Assembly (NCBI GenBank): GCA_017305715.1
Contig: JAFKKG010000033.1
Coordinates: forward strand, 54,739-118,738
Reading direction: 5' to 3'
DNA from: Hyphomicrobiales bacterium
GTDB lineage: Bacteria; Pseudomonadota; Alphaproteobacteria; Rhizobiales; Xanthobacteraceae
DNA: 64,000 bases
Part shown: positions 41,869 through 50,325 of the stretch, one piece after another
Numbering within the stretch: the stretch's first letter is position 1
How the letters are laid out: every line of letters begins with the position of its first letter
Notes under the pieces: generated by a model
What the model was told of the DNA's origin: nothing
The model's input: the letters and a program-made list of their open reading frames with translations, nothing else
The model's database searches: none
Position numbers and translations under genes: made by a program

Positions 41869-42333
41869 CTACCCCACCGGCAGCGGCGCGTCGCGCTTGA
41901 CCTCTTCCATGACCGCGTAGGTCCGGGTCTCGCGCACCCCCGGCAGCGCCAGCAAGGTCTCGCCGAGGAAGCGCCGATAGGCCGTCATGTCGGCAAGCCG
42001 GGCCTTGACCAGATAATCGAAGCCGCCCGCCACCATGTGGCACTCCAGCACTTCGGGCGCGCCCTGCACCGCCTCGGCGAAGCGCTCGAAGACGTCGGGC
42101 GTGGTCTTGTCGAGCATCACTTCGACGAACACCAGCAGGCCGAGGCCGAGCCGGTGTGGATTGAGCCGCGCGCCATAGCCCTCGACAAAGCCGTCCCGCT
42201 GCAACCGCTTCAGCCGCTCGCCGGCCGACGTCGGCGACAGCCCGATGCGCTCGGCCAGTTCGACGTTGGCGATACGGCCATCCCCTTGAAGGATTGAGAG
42301 GATTTTGCGGTCAATCTTGTCAAGATTAGTCAT
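41869..42333 (-). CDS. putR: Lrp/AsnC-family regulator, probable PutR, 154 aa
   Basis: HTH region DRKILSILQGDGRIANVELA, GLSPTSAGERLKRLQRDG, then a RAM effector domain with LLVFVEVMLDKT and VAGGFDYLVKARLADM. It is divergently arranged next to putA, the layout of the proline-responsive activator PutR in alphaproteobacteria. Expected to activate putA when proline is present and to control itself through the AT-rich dyad at 42339-42360. The gene name is inferred from context. Confidence 0.82.
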   Translation of the reverse strand: MTNLDKIDRKILSILQGDGRIANVELAERIGLSPTSAGERLKRLQRDGFVEGYGARLNPHRLGLGLLVFVEVMLDKTTPDVFERFAEAVQGAPEVLECHMVAGGFDYLVKARLADMTAYRRFLGETLLALPGVRETRTYAVMEEVKRDAPLPVG

Positions 42334-42338
42334 TTATC

Positions 42339-42360
42339 CGGATTCTTATATCCTAATCCG
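42339..42360. promoter_or_regulatory. candidate Lrp/PutR operator
   Basis: CGGATT (42339-42344) and AATCCG (42355-42360) form an inverted repeat around a TTATATCC-type AT core, 6 bases upstream of the regulator start and about 84 bases before putA. AT-rich dyads like this fit Lrp-family binding. Confidence 0.5.
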
Positions 42361-42443
42361 AATTTTCTAAGGTAAATCTGCAAATTTGTCTATCGAACTA
42401 CGGCTGGAGTGACGCTAAATTGGCCAGGCTTCAGGGAATCAGC

Positions 42444-45400
42444 ATGCCGGACCGCCCGCCTCTCCCGCCGTTCAGCGCGCCCTATGCTGGCGATGACCGC
42501 ACGATTGCTACCCGGCTGCTTCCGGCCGCAACGCTGGACGCGGCGCGCGAGGCGCGCATCAACCGCACCGCCACGCGCCTGATCGGGGCCATCCGCGCCA
42601 ATGACGATCCGCTCGGCGGCGTCGAGGACATGCTGCGCGAGTTCGCGTTGTCGACCAAGGAAGGCCTCGCGCTGATGGTGCTGGCCGAAGCGCTGCTGCG
42701 GGTGCCGGACGCGCGCACCGCCGACCAGTTCATCGAGGACAAGCTCGGACAGGGCGACTTCGTGCATCACGAGACCAAATCCTCGGCCTTCCTGGTCAAT
42801 GCCTCGGCCTGGGCGCTCGGCCTGTCGTCGCGCGTCATCCAGCCCGGCGAGACGCCGCAAGGCACGATCGGGCGGCTGACCAAGCGGCTCGGGGCGCCGG
42901 CGGTGCGCGCCGCGACGCGCCAGGCGATGCGGCTGATGGGCAACCATTTTGTGCTGGGCGAAACCATCGAGGCCGCATTGGCGCGGGCGGAAGTACACGC
43001 TGCACGCCACCAGCGCTATTCCTTCGACATGCTCGGCGAAGGCGCGCGCACGGCGGAAGACGCCGCGCGCTATTTCGATTCCTACGCGCGCGCGATCGAA
43101 GCGATCGGCCGCGCCGCGGATGATCGTGCCCTGCCCGCGCGGCCCGGCATTTCCGTCAAGCTCAGTGCGTTGCATCCGCGCTATGAAGCGATCAGCCACC
43201 GGCGCGTGATGACCGAACTGGTGCCACGGCTGATCGATCTGGCGCGGCAGGCCAAGGCCTATGACCTGAATTTCACCGTCGATGCCGAGGAAGCCGACCG
43301 GCTGGAATTGTCGCTCGACGTGCTCGCGGCGGCATTCGCCGATCCGTCGCTGGCCGGCTGGGACGGATTCGGGCTCGCCATCCAGGCTTATCAAAAACGT
43401 GCCCGTGATGTGATCGACCATGTCGACGGGCTCGCGAACAGCCTGAACCGGCGCATGATGGTGCGGCTGGTCAAGGGCGCCTATTGGGACACCGAGATCA
43501 AGCGCGCGCAGGAGCGCGGTCTTGGCGACTATCCCGTGTTTACCCGCAAGGCGATGACCGACCTGAACTACGTCGCCTGCGCGCGGCAATTGCTGGGCTT
43601 GCGGCCGCGGCTGTTTCCGCAATTCGCCACCCACAACGCCTTGACGGTCGCAACCCTGCTTGAACTGGCGAGAGATGAAAGCGGGTTCGAGTTCCAGCGC
43701 CTGCATGGCATGGGCGAGGCGCTCTATGCTCAGCTCACGGAAGATCACCCTGACATCGCCTGCCGCACCTATGCGCCGGTCGGCAGCCACCGCGACCTGC
43801 TGGCCTATCTGGTGCGGCGGCTGCTCGAGAATGGCGCCAACTCATCCTTTGTCGCGCTCGCCGCCGACGAGACGGTGCCGGTGGCCACGCTGCTCGAGCG
43901 GCCGGCGGATATCATCGGTGACGCCGACCACGCCGTTCATCCGAACATCCCGCTGCCACGCGATCTCTTTGCGCCACAGCGGGCGAATTCGCGCGGCCTG
44001 GAATTCGGCGAACGGAGGGCATTGGGAAAACTCGTTGCCGATATCGCGGCGGAAAAATGGCCTGCGGCCGGCAGCGTCACGGATGCGACCTCGACCGAGG
44101 CCAATACCGCCATCTCGGCCGCGCGCGACGGGTTCAAGCCGTGGAGCCGGATGCCCGCCGCAACGCGGGCGCGCATGTTGGAGAATGCCGCCGATCTGCT
44201 GGAGCAGCGCACGGCGCATTTCATCGCGCTGCTGCAGCGCGAAGGCCGCAAGACGCTGGATGACGCGCTGTCGGAAGTCCGTGAAGCCGTCGATTTCTGC
44301 CGCTATTATGCCGCGCAGGGCCGCGAACAGTTCGGCGACGGCAAGCTGATGCCGGGCCCGACCGGTGAGAGCAATGTACTCGCCTTGCGCGGCCGCGGCG
44401 TCTTCGTCGCGATCTCGCCGTGGAATTTTCCGCTCGCGATTTTCCTGGGTCAGGTCACGGCGGCGCTGATGGCCGGCAACGCCGTGGTTGCAAAACCGGC
44501 CGAACAGACGCCGCTGATCGCAGCGGCGGCCGTGCGGCTATTGCATGAAGCCGGCGTGGAAACGTCGGCGCTGCATCTGGTGCAGGGCGACGGCAAGATC
44601 GGCGCGGCGCTGGTCGCGCATCCGGACATCGCGGGCGTGGTATTCACCGGCTCGACCGACGTCGCGCGCACCATCAACCGGACGCTCGCCGCCAAGAACG
44701 GCCCGATCGTACCGCTGATCGCGGAGACCGGCGGCATCAATGCCATGATCGTCGACGCCACCGCGCTCCCCGAACAGGTCGCCGACGACGTCGTCACCTC
44801 GGCGTTCCGCTCGGCCGGCCAGCGTTGCTCGGCGCTGCGGCTGTTGTTCATCCAGGACGACGTCGCCGACCGCATGATCGAGATGATCGCGGGCGCGGCA
44901 CGCGAACTGAAACTCGGTGATCCCTCCGATCCCTCGACCCATGTCGGCCCGGTGATCGACGCCGAAGCCAGGCAACGCCTGGACGCACATATCGCGCGCA
45001 TGAAACGCGAAGCGCTGGTGCATTACGCCGGCACCGCGCCGGAAGGCAATTTCGTCGCCCCGCATATCTTTGAACTGGCCGATGCCGGGCAATTGACGGA
45101 AGAAGTGTTCGGCCCGGTGCTGCATGTGGTGCGCTACCGCGCCGACCGGCTCAAGGCCGTGCTGCAATCGATCGGGCGATCCGGCTACGGGCTGACGCTC
45201 GGCATCCATTCCCGGATCGACGATACGGTGGAGGACATCATCGACGCCGTGCAGGTCGGCAACATCTATGTCAACCGCAACATGATCGGTGCCGTCGTCG
45301 GCGTGCAGCCGTTCGGCGGCCACGGCCTTTCCGGCACCGGCCCGAAAGCCGGCGGACCGCATTATCTGGCACGCTTTGCCACCGAACAGACGGTGACCGT

Positions 45401-45452
45401 CAATACCGCCGCGGCCGGCGGCAATGCGGCGTTGCTGGCCGGCGAGGCCTAG
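42444..45452 (+). CDS. putA: bifunctional proline dehydrogenase / P5C dehydrogenase PutA, 1002 aa
   Basis: Short type B PutA without an N-terminal ribbon-helix-helix domain. The FAD proline-dehydrogenase barrel spans about 170-450 (GISVKLSALHPRYEAI, NFTVDAEEADRLELSL, VRLVKGAYWDTEIKRAQ, FPQFATHNALTV). The NAD-linked aldehyde dehydrogenase follows from about 510, with SPWNFPLAIFLGQV, ETGGINAMIVD and nucleophile Cys795 in AGQRCSALRL. ATG 42444 has AGGGAA upstream and gives a length close to Bradyrhizobium PutA (999); a TTG at 42420 is the longer option. It converts proline to glutamate. Confidence 0.96.
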   Translation: MPDRPPLPPFSAPYAGDDRTIATRLLPAATLDAAREARINRTATRLIGAIRANDDPLGGVEDMLREFALSTKEGLALMVLAEALLRVPDARTADQFIEDKLGQGDFVHHETKSSAFLVNASAWALGLSSRVIQPGETPQGTIGRLTKRLGAPAVRAATRQAMRLMGNHFVLGETIEAALARAEVHAARHQRYSFDMLGEGARTAEDAARYFDSYARAIEAIGRAADDRALPARPGISVKLSALHPRYEAISHRRVMTELVPRLIDLARQAKAYDLNFTVDAEEADRLELSLDVLAAAFADPSLAGWDGFGLAIQAYQKRARDVIDHVDGLANSLNRRMMVRLVKGAYWDTEIKRAQERGLGDYPVFTRKAMTDLNYVACARQLLGLRPRLFPQFATHNALTVATLLELARDESGFEFQRLHGMGEALYAQLTEDHPDIACRTYAPVGSHRDLLAYLVRRLLENGANSSFVALAADETVPVATLLERPADIIGDADHAVHPNIPLPRDLFAPQRANSRGLEFGERRALGKLVADIAAEKWPAAGSVTDATSTEANTAISAARDGFKPWSRMPAATRARMLENAADLLEQRTAHFIALLQREGRKTLDDALSEVREAVDFCRYYAAQGREQFGDGKLMPGPTGESNVLALRGRGVFVAISPWNFPLAIFLGQVTAALMAGNAVVAKPAEQTPLIAAAAVRLLHEAGVETSALHLVQGDGKIGAALVAHPDIAGVVFTGSTDVARTINRTLAAKNGPIVPLIAETGGINAMIVDATALPEQVADDVVTSAFRSAGQRCSALRLLFIQDDVADRMIEMIAGAARELKLGDPSDPSTHVGPVIDAEARQRLDAHIARMKREALVHYAGTAPEGNFVAPHIFELADAGQLTEEVFGPVLHVVRYRADRLKAVLQSIGRSGYGLTLGIHSRIDDTVEDIIDAVQVGNIYVNRNMIGAVVGVQPFGGHGLSGTGPKAGGPHYLARFATEQTVTVNTAAAGGNAALLAGEA

Positions 45453-45544
45453 CTGGCGTCCATCGCGGGCGTGACGAACATCACAATCAAAATCGCCGTC
45501 TATGGCTACCACTCTCTCTCCGCGGCTGCCCGGAGGAGGCGACG

Positions 45545-46684
45545 ATGGTCGACCATCAGGAAGCGATCATGTTCAAGCAGGTGCCCGACGGCTATGTGTT
45601 TCGGGCCCCGAACCCGTTGGTATTTGGCCGCGCCCGGTTCTACCTCGTCAACGAGGCCCAGAAGGCGCAACTCCTTGCCGTCATTACGGCACGCCGGTCA
45701 GCGATGTACTTCTGGTTCGCACTCCTGGTCCTGATCGCTGCCGGTATCGGGGCACTTGCCTTCGCCACCGGTCACGACGAACCGACGGTCAGCGATGTGC
45801 TGATCATGCTGGCGCTGATCCCGCCCTGGCTTTATGCCGCCGTTCTGGTTTCCCAGCTTCCGACCGCGCGCAAGCTCAAACCCTTGCTGGCGGGGCTGCA
45901 GCCCACCGATCAGTCGATCACATCGACCGACCTCCGCAAAGCGGTACGGAAGACGATATCCTTGCCGCAATACCTCGCGTTTGGTGTCAGCCAGGCGGCC
46001 ATGTCCGCCGCCTTTGCCATCATGGCCGCGCAGAAGACCGGCGGCCGCCACGTTGCGGTGCTTGACGACCCGGGCGCCCTGCTGTTCGCCTTCAACGCCG
46101 CCGCCTTCGCGATTTCATCGATCTGTTTTCTGATCGCAGCGCGGGACAAGGTCCGGCACAGGCTGGACGAACCCGATGCGGCGGACAGACCGCTCAAGCG
46201 TTTGCTGCTGCCCTTATTCTGCCTCGTCATTGCCCTCGGCCTGCTCGCCTTCGTGATGACCAATGCATGGCGGACCAACCAGCGTAGTCATGAGACGGCG
46301 CTGATCCAGCAGCGGATCGATGGCCTGAAAGCCCGCATCGACGGAGCGCAAATCCGCGGCCGTGCCGCGAGCCTGCAAGCCCGCATCGCAGCGAACAATG
46401 CCCATATGAGCGAACTGATCGCCACGCTGAGCAACCCGCCGGTCAAGTGCGAGACCTCGACGGCCACCGACGATCCAGGCCGGGTTGAACGCATCCGGAC
46501 CTGCCGCGAACTCGCCCACACGCAACAGGATGCGGTTCAGCGGGAGATCGCCGCGACCAACCAGGAAAGGGCGGCCATCCTGCGGGACAACGCAGCCCTG
46601 CAGAAGGAGAACCATGCGATCCAGACGGAGCTCAACGCACTCCAGACGGAGATTACGGCAAAGCGTCGATCGGGGAATAGCTGA
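45545..46684 (+). CDS. hypothetical membrane protein with C-terminal coiled coil, 379 aa
   Basis: GGAGGAGG six bases before the ATG. N-terminal cytoplasmic part (YVFRAPNPLVFGRARFYLVN), helices at about 55-75 and 85-103, a second pair near 180-200 and 223-243, then a long coiled coil (LIQQRIDGLKARIDG, LQARIAANNAHMSELI) with two Cys in VKCETS and RTCREL. It ends KENHAIQTELNALQTEITAK. It stands alone between putA and a repeat remnant. No recognised domain, function unknown; a scaffold or sensor role would fit the shape. Confidence 0.75.
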   Translation: MVDHQEAIMFKQVPDGYVFRAPNPLVFGRARFYLVNEAQKAQLLAVITARRSAMYFWFALLVLIAAGIGALAFATGHDEPTVSDVLIMLALIPPWLYAAVLVSQLPTARKLKPLLAGLQPTDQSITSTDLRKAVRKTISLPQYLAFGVSQAAMSAAFAIMAAQKTGGRHVAVLDDPGALLFAFNAAAFAISSICFLIAARDKVRHRLDEPDAADRPLKRLLLPLFCLVIALGLLAFVMTNAWRTNQRSHETALIQQRIDGLKARIDGAQIRGRAASLQARIAANNAHMSELIATLSNPPVKCETSTATDDPGRVERIRTCRELAHTQQDAVQREIAATNQERAAILRDNAALQKENHAIQTELNALQTEITAKRRSGNS

Positions 46685-46707
46685 AGCCATCCGTCACGAC
46701 GGGGAGC

Positions 46708-46732
46708 TTCAGCGACGAAGCAATCCGGTTGC
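46708..46732. repeat. half copy of repeat family B
   Basis: CTTCAGCGACGAAGCAATCC matches the left half of the family B element seen at 54541-54605; the inverted right half is missing, so this is a decayed copy. Confidence 0.5.
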
Positions 46733-46840
46733 ATCATCCCGCCAACATCGGTCAAATGCGCCCGGAATCCCCGGCGTGCAGCGAAAAGCTGTTCCACAGC
46801 GCGGAATAACGCCGGCCAACGTCACGGGAGCGACGCCACC

Positions 46841-48046
46841 ATGGAAAAAGGCATTTTTGACGGCCTCAAGGTTCTGGACTGCGCGAGTTTCATCGCAGCG
46901 CCGGCGGCCGCCACCGTGCTGTCGGATTTCGGCGCCGACGTGATCAAGATCGAACCGCCGGGAACGGGCGACCCCTACCGCAATCTGCCGAATTTGCCGG
47001 GCTACCCCCACAGCGAACATAATTTCGCGTGGCTGCTGGAGTCGCGCAACAAGAGGAGCCTCGCGCTCGACCTGACGAAGCCGGACGCGCAGGCGGTGCT
47101 GTACAAATTGGTCGCCGAGGCCGACGTGTTCATCACCAACATGCCGCCGCAGGTTCGCACCAAGCTCGGCATCACCTGGGACCATCTGGCCCATCTCAAC
47201 GACCGGCTGATCTACGCTTCGTTCACCGGCTATGGCGAAAAGGGCGCGGAAGCCAACAAGCCGGGCTTCGACTCCAACGCCTATTGGGCGCGCTCGGGCC
47301 TGATGGACCTCGTCCGCGCCGACCAGAACACCACGCCGGCGCGATCGATCGCCGGCATGGGCGATCATCCCTGCGCGATGGCGTTTTACGGCGCGATCGT
47401 CACCGCGCTGTTCAAGCGCGAGAAGACCGGCAAGGGCTCGCATGTCAGCTCGAACCTGATGGCCAATGGCGTCTGGGCAGCTTCGGTGCTGGCGCAGGCG
47501 AAGCTGGTCGGCGCCAAGTTCGGCGAACGGCGGCCGCGCGAGCGCGCGCTCAACGCGGTGACCAATCATTACCAGTGCAAGGACGGCCGCTGGCTGATCC
47601 TCTCGCTGCTCAACGAGGATCGGCAGTGGTCGACGCTGGCACGGTGCCTCGGCCGCGAGGATCTGGTGACCGACCCGCGTTTCGAAACCAAGAAGGAGCG
47701 CCACGCGCACTCGCTGGAACTGATCAGGATATTCGATGAGATCTTTGCCGGCAGAGATCTCGCCGAATGGCGCAAAATTCTCGACGGCAACGGGCTGGTG
47801 TTCGGTGTCGTCGGCATTCTCGACGACATTCCCGGCGACCAGCAGATGATCGACAACGAGGTGCTGGTGCCGTTCGAGAATGACACCATGATGACCATCA
47901 GCAGTCCGATCTGGGTCGACGGAGCCAAAAAAGTCCAGCCGCGCAAGCCGCCCGGCCTCGGCGAGCACAGCGACGAAATCCTCCGCAGCGCCGGCTATGA
48001 CGACGCCGCGATCGCGAAGCTGCGCGCGTCCGGCGCGGTGGCGTAA
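46841..48046 (+). CDS. class III (CaiB/BaiF) CoA-transferase, 401 aa
   Basis: FDGLKVLDCASFIAAPAAAT, SDFGADVIKIEPPGTGDPYR, LDLTKPDAQAVLYKLVAEAD and LIYASFTGYGEKGAEANKPG are the family's motifs. At the place of the usual catalytic Asp (compare SMFD in the 23.1 kb paralogue) this protein reads SSNLMANGVW, with Ala. It may therefore use another residue or belong to a different mechanistic subgroup. GGGAGCG precedes the ATG. A glutathione-transferase gene follows after 20 bases. Substrates unknown. Confidence 0.85.
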   Translation: MEKGIFDGLKVLDCASFIAAPAAATVLSDFGADVIKIEPPGTGDPYRNLPNLPGYPHSEHNFAWLLESRNKRSLALDLTKPDAQAVLYKLVAEADVFITNMPPQVRTKLGITWDHLAHLNDRLIYASFTGYGEKGAEANKPGFDSNAYWARSGLMDLVRADQNTTPARSIAGMGDHPCAMAFYGAIVTALFKREKTGKGSHVSSNLMANGVWAASVLAQAKLVGAKFGERRPRERALNAVTNHYQCKDGRWLILSLLNEDRQWSTLARCLGREDLVTDPRFETKKERHAHSLELIRIFDEIFAGRDLAEWRKILDGNGLVFGVVGILDDIPGDQQMIDNEVLVPFENDTMMTISSPIWVDGAKKVQPRKPPGLGEHSDEILRSAGYDDAAIAKLRASGAVA

Positions 48047-48066
48047 GGCTGTTGAAAGAAATCGGA

Positions 48067-48714
48067 ATGCCCACCTGGCGCCTGCATTACTTTCCCGAAT
48101 CCGGAAACAGCTACAAGCTGGCGCTGATGCTGACCCTGTGCGGCCAGACGTTCGAGCCGGTCTGGACCGATTTCGGCGGCGGCGTCACGCGATCCGCGGA
48201 ATGGCGGCGGACAGTCAACGAGATGGGTGAAATCCCGGTGCTGGAAGCGGACGGCGTCCGCCTCACCCAGACCGCGCCGATATTGCTGAAACTCGCGCGG
48301 CAATTCGGCAAATTCGGCGGCGAGACGGAGGCGGAGCAGTTCGAGCTGCTGCGCTGGCTGTTCTGGGACAACCACAAGCTCACCGGCTACATGGCCACCT
48401 ACCGGTTCATGCGGACGTTCACGCCGTCAGGCGATCCCGCGGTGCTGAGATTTCACCGCAAGCGGCTCGACGATTTCCTGGGGATTCTGGAAACGCATCT
48501 TCAACGCAACGCGTTCGCGATCGGCGCGAAGCCGAGCATCGCCGATATCTCGATGATGGCCTATCTGCACTACCCTTCGGACGAGACCGGCTATGATTTC
48601 GCCGCGAGCCATCCCTGCATCAGCGCCTGGCTCGGCCGCATGGCCGCCCTGCCCGGCTGGAAATCGGCCTATGATCTCTTGCCCGGCAAGCGGCTGACGC
48701 ATTACGCGACGTGA
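48067..48714 (+). CDS. glutathione S-transferase family protein, 215 aa
   Basis: N-terminal thioredoxin-like domain MPTWRLHYFPESGNSYKLAL with the cis-Pro region MGEIPVLEADGVRLTQTAPI, and an all-helical C-terminal domain ending AALPGWKSAYDLLPG. The Ser/Asn near SGNSYK is in the position of the glutathione-activating residue. ATG 48067 is used; a TTG at 48052 would add five residues. It is closely spaced behind the CoA-transferase, suggesting joint transcription and possibly detoxification or a thiol-dependent step of the same pathway. Confidence 0.85.
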   Translation: MPTWRLHYFPESGNSYKLALMLTLCGQTFEPVWTDFGGGVTRSAEWRRTVNEMGEIPVLEADGVRLTQTAPILLKLARQFGKFGGETEAEQFELLRWLFWDNHKLTGYMATYRFMRTFTPSGDPAVLRFHRKRLDDFLGILETHLQRNAFAIGAKPSIADISMMAYLHYPSDETGYDFAASHPCISAWLGRMAALPGWKSAYDLLPGKRLTHYAT

Positions 48715-48723
48715 GATATTGGT

Positions 48724-48891
48724 TCAGCGCTTCAACAAGGCCCACACGACGCCAAAGACGATCAAGCCGATCATGACGGTGACGACGATCGCCCAGGTGC
48801 TGACGCGGACGTTGCTGACCATCTCGCGCTTGGCCTCGTTCTCGGCGATCTCGCGGTTCCGCTGCCTGTTCTCCTGGTCCGAAGAGCTCAT
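48724..48891 (-). CDS. small single-span membrane protein, 55 aa
   Basis: Translation from ATG 48891 reads MSSSDQENRQRNREIAENEA, a charged cytoplasmic helix, followed by one transmembrane helix (WAIVVTVMIGLIVFGVVWAL) and LKR. It lies convergent with the GST gene and behind the FAD monooxygenase gene. The amphipathic-plus-hydrophobic design is common among small bacterial membrane proteins. No function known; identified from coding-like composition and clean start and stop. Confidence 0.6.
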   Translation of the reverse strand: MSSSDQENRQRNREIAENEAKREMVSNVRVSTWAIVVTVMIGLIVFGVVWALLKR

Positions 48892-49009
48892 CGCCGGTCC
48901 CCGCTCAGTTGCCGCCAGCTACCCTGACATCAAACGATGACGGCGCGTCGACGCCGCCCTCAGGAAGTTTTCGAGCCTAGCGCGAAATCGAGCGCCGCGG
49001 CAGGGCATT

Positions 49010-50239
49010 TCACCGGCGCAAGGCCTCTTGCGAATAGCCCGCAATCCGCTTGTAGCCGTCAGACAGGCCGACGAGTTCCTCGCGGCTGATGACGTCCCCG
49101 ATCGCGTTGAACGGCCGGTCGCCGGTGCGCTGGAACACCTCGCGCAGGATTGCATCCGGCGGATTGCTGCGGTTGGTCAGCACGATGCGCGTGGTCGCCT
49201 CCAGGCGCTGCTGCTCGTAAGCCGCCAGCGCCGCAACCGGATTGGAATTGCCGGTTAGCGCCGCCGCCAACGCGCGCGCATCGAGGATCGCCTGGCCGGC
49301 ACCATTGGAGCCACGCGGCACCATCGGATGGGCGGCATCGCCGAGCAGCGTCACCCGGCCGAAACTCCAACGCGGCAGCGGATCCTGATCGACCATCGGG
49401 AATTCCAGCACCTGATCGGCGGCGCGAATGAAAGCGGGCACATCGAGCCATTCGAAATGCCAGTCGGCAAAGGCGCCGATGAAGCCGTCGAGTGATCCGG
49501 CACGATTCCAGTCGCGCTTGCGATAGACCGGCGTTTCGATTTCGGCGACCCAGTTGACGAGTTGCAGCCCGTCGGTATCGGCGGGCCGGATCGGATAGAT
49601 CACCATCTTGCCATGCGCCAGCCAGCCGGCGCGCACCATGCTGGCGCCCGACAGCATCGGCTTCCAGCGTGTCACGCCGCGCCACATGTTGACGCCGGAG
49701 TAGCGCGGCTCGCCCTCTTCCGGAAAGAACTGCTTGCGGATCACCGAGTTGATGCCGTCGCAGGCGATCGCTACGCCGCCCCGCACGGTCGAACGGCCGG
49801 TCCCACCGGCGGAAAATGTCACGGTCACGCCGGCCTCGTCCTGTTCGACGCCGACGCAATGGCGATTGGTGAGCAACCGGTCGCGGCCGGCGCGGGCGAC
49901 AAACGCCTCCAGCAGCACCCGCTGCAGATCGCCGCGATGGATCGAGAACTGCGGATGATCATAGCCCGCGGCACGGCCGAGCGGTTCCTGATAGATCAAT
50001 TGTCCGAAGCGATTGAAGAAGGTCGCATCCGTGGTCGCGATCGCAACATTCGCCAGCGCCGGTTCGAGGCCGAGCGCGGCAAGCTCTTTCGTGGCGTGTG
50101 GAAGCAAATTGATGCCGACACCAACCGCCTTGATTTCGGCGGCGGATTCAAAAATCCGGCAGGGAATGTTGGCTTCGTGCAGCGCGAGTCCGAGCGTTAG
50201 CCCGCCGATCCCGGCGCCGACGATAATGACTTCGTCCAT
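49010..50239 (-). CDS. FAD-dependent aromatic monooxygenase (PHBH fold), 409 aa
   Basis: Rossmann motif EVIIVGAGIGGLTLGLALHE, the second FAD/NADPH motif GGVAIACDGINSVIRKQFFP, and LLGDAAHPMVPRGSNGAGQA near the C-terminus: the three signatures of group A flavoprotein monooxygenases. QEPLGRAAGYDHPQFSIHRG resembles the 3-hydroxybenzoate/salicylate hydroxylase branch. GGAAGGAA precedes the ATG. Uses NAD(P)H and oxygen to hydroxylate an aromatic ring; the substrate cannot be fixed from sequence. No ring-cleavage genes are adjacent. Confidence 0.88.
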   Translation of the reverse strand: MDEVIIVGAGIGGLTLGLALHEANIPCRIFESAAEIKAVGVGINLLPHATKELAALGLEPALANVAIATTDATFFNRFGQLIYQEPLGRAAGYDHPQFSIHRGDLQRVLLEAFVARAGRDRLLTNRHCVGVEQDEAGVTVTFSAGGTGRSTVRGGVAIACDGINSVIRKQFFPEEGEPRYSGVNMWRGVTRWKPMLSGASMVRAGWLAHGKMVIYPIRPADTDGLQLVNWVAEIETPVYRKRDWNRAGSLDGFIGAFADWHFEWLDVPAFIRAADQVLEFPMVDQDPLPRWSFGRVTLLGDAAHPMVPRGSNGAGQAILDARALAAALTGNSNPVAALAAYEQQRLEATTRIVLTNRSNPPDAILREVFQRTGDRPFNAIGDVISREELVGLSDGYKRIAGYSQEALRR

Positions 50240-50325
50240 ATTTCCTTCCCGTCAAATAATTGGCGGGGATGAAACATGAATAGTAAGCCTACTGTCAATC
50301 TCGCGGCGACCGACAGCAGCGGTTT

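Noticed and set aside
42390-43790. 466-codon minus-strand open frame
   Set aside because: Antisense to the proline dehydrogenase domain of putA.
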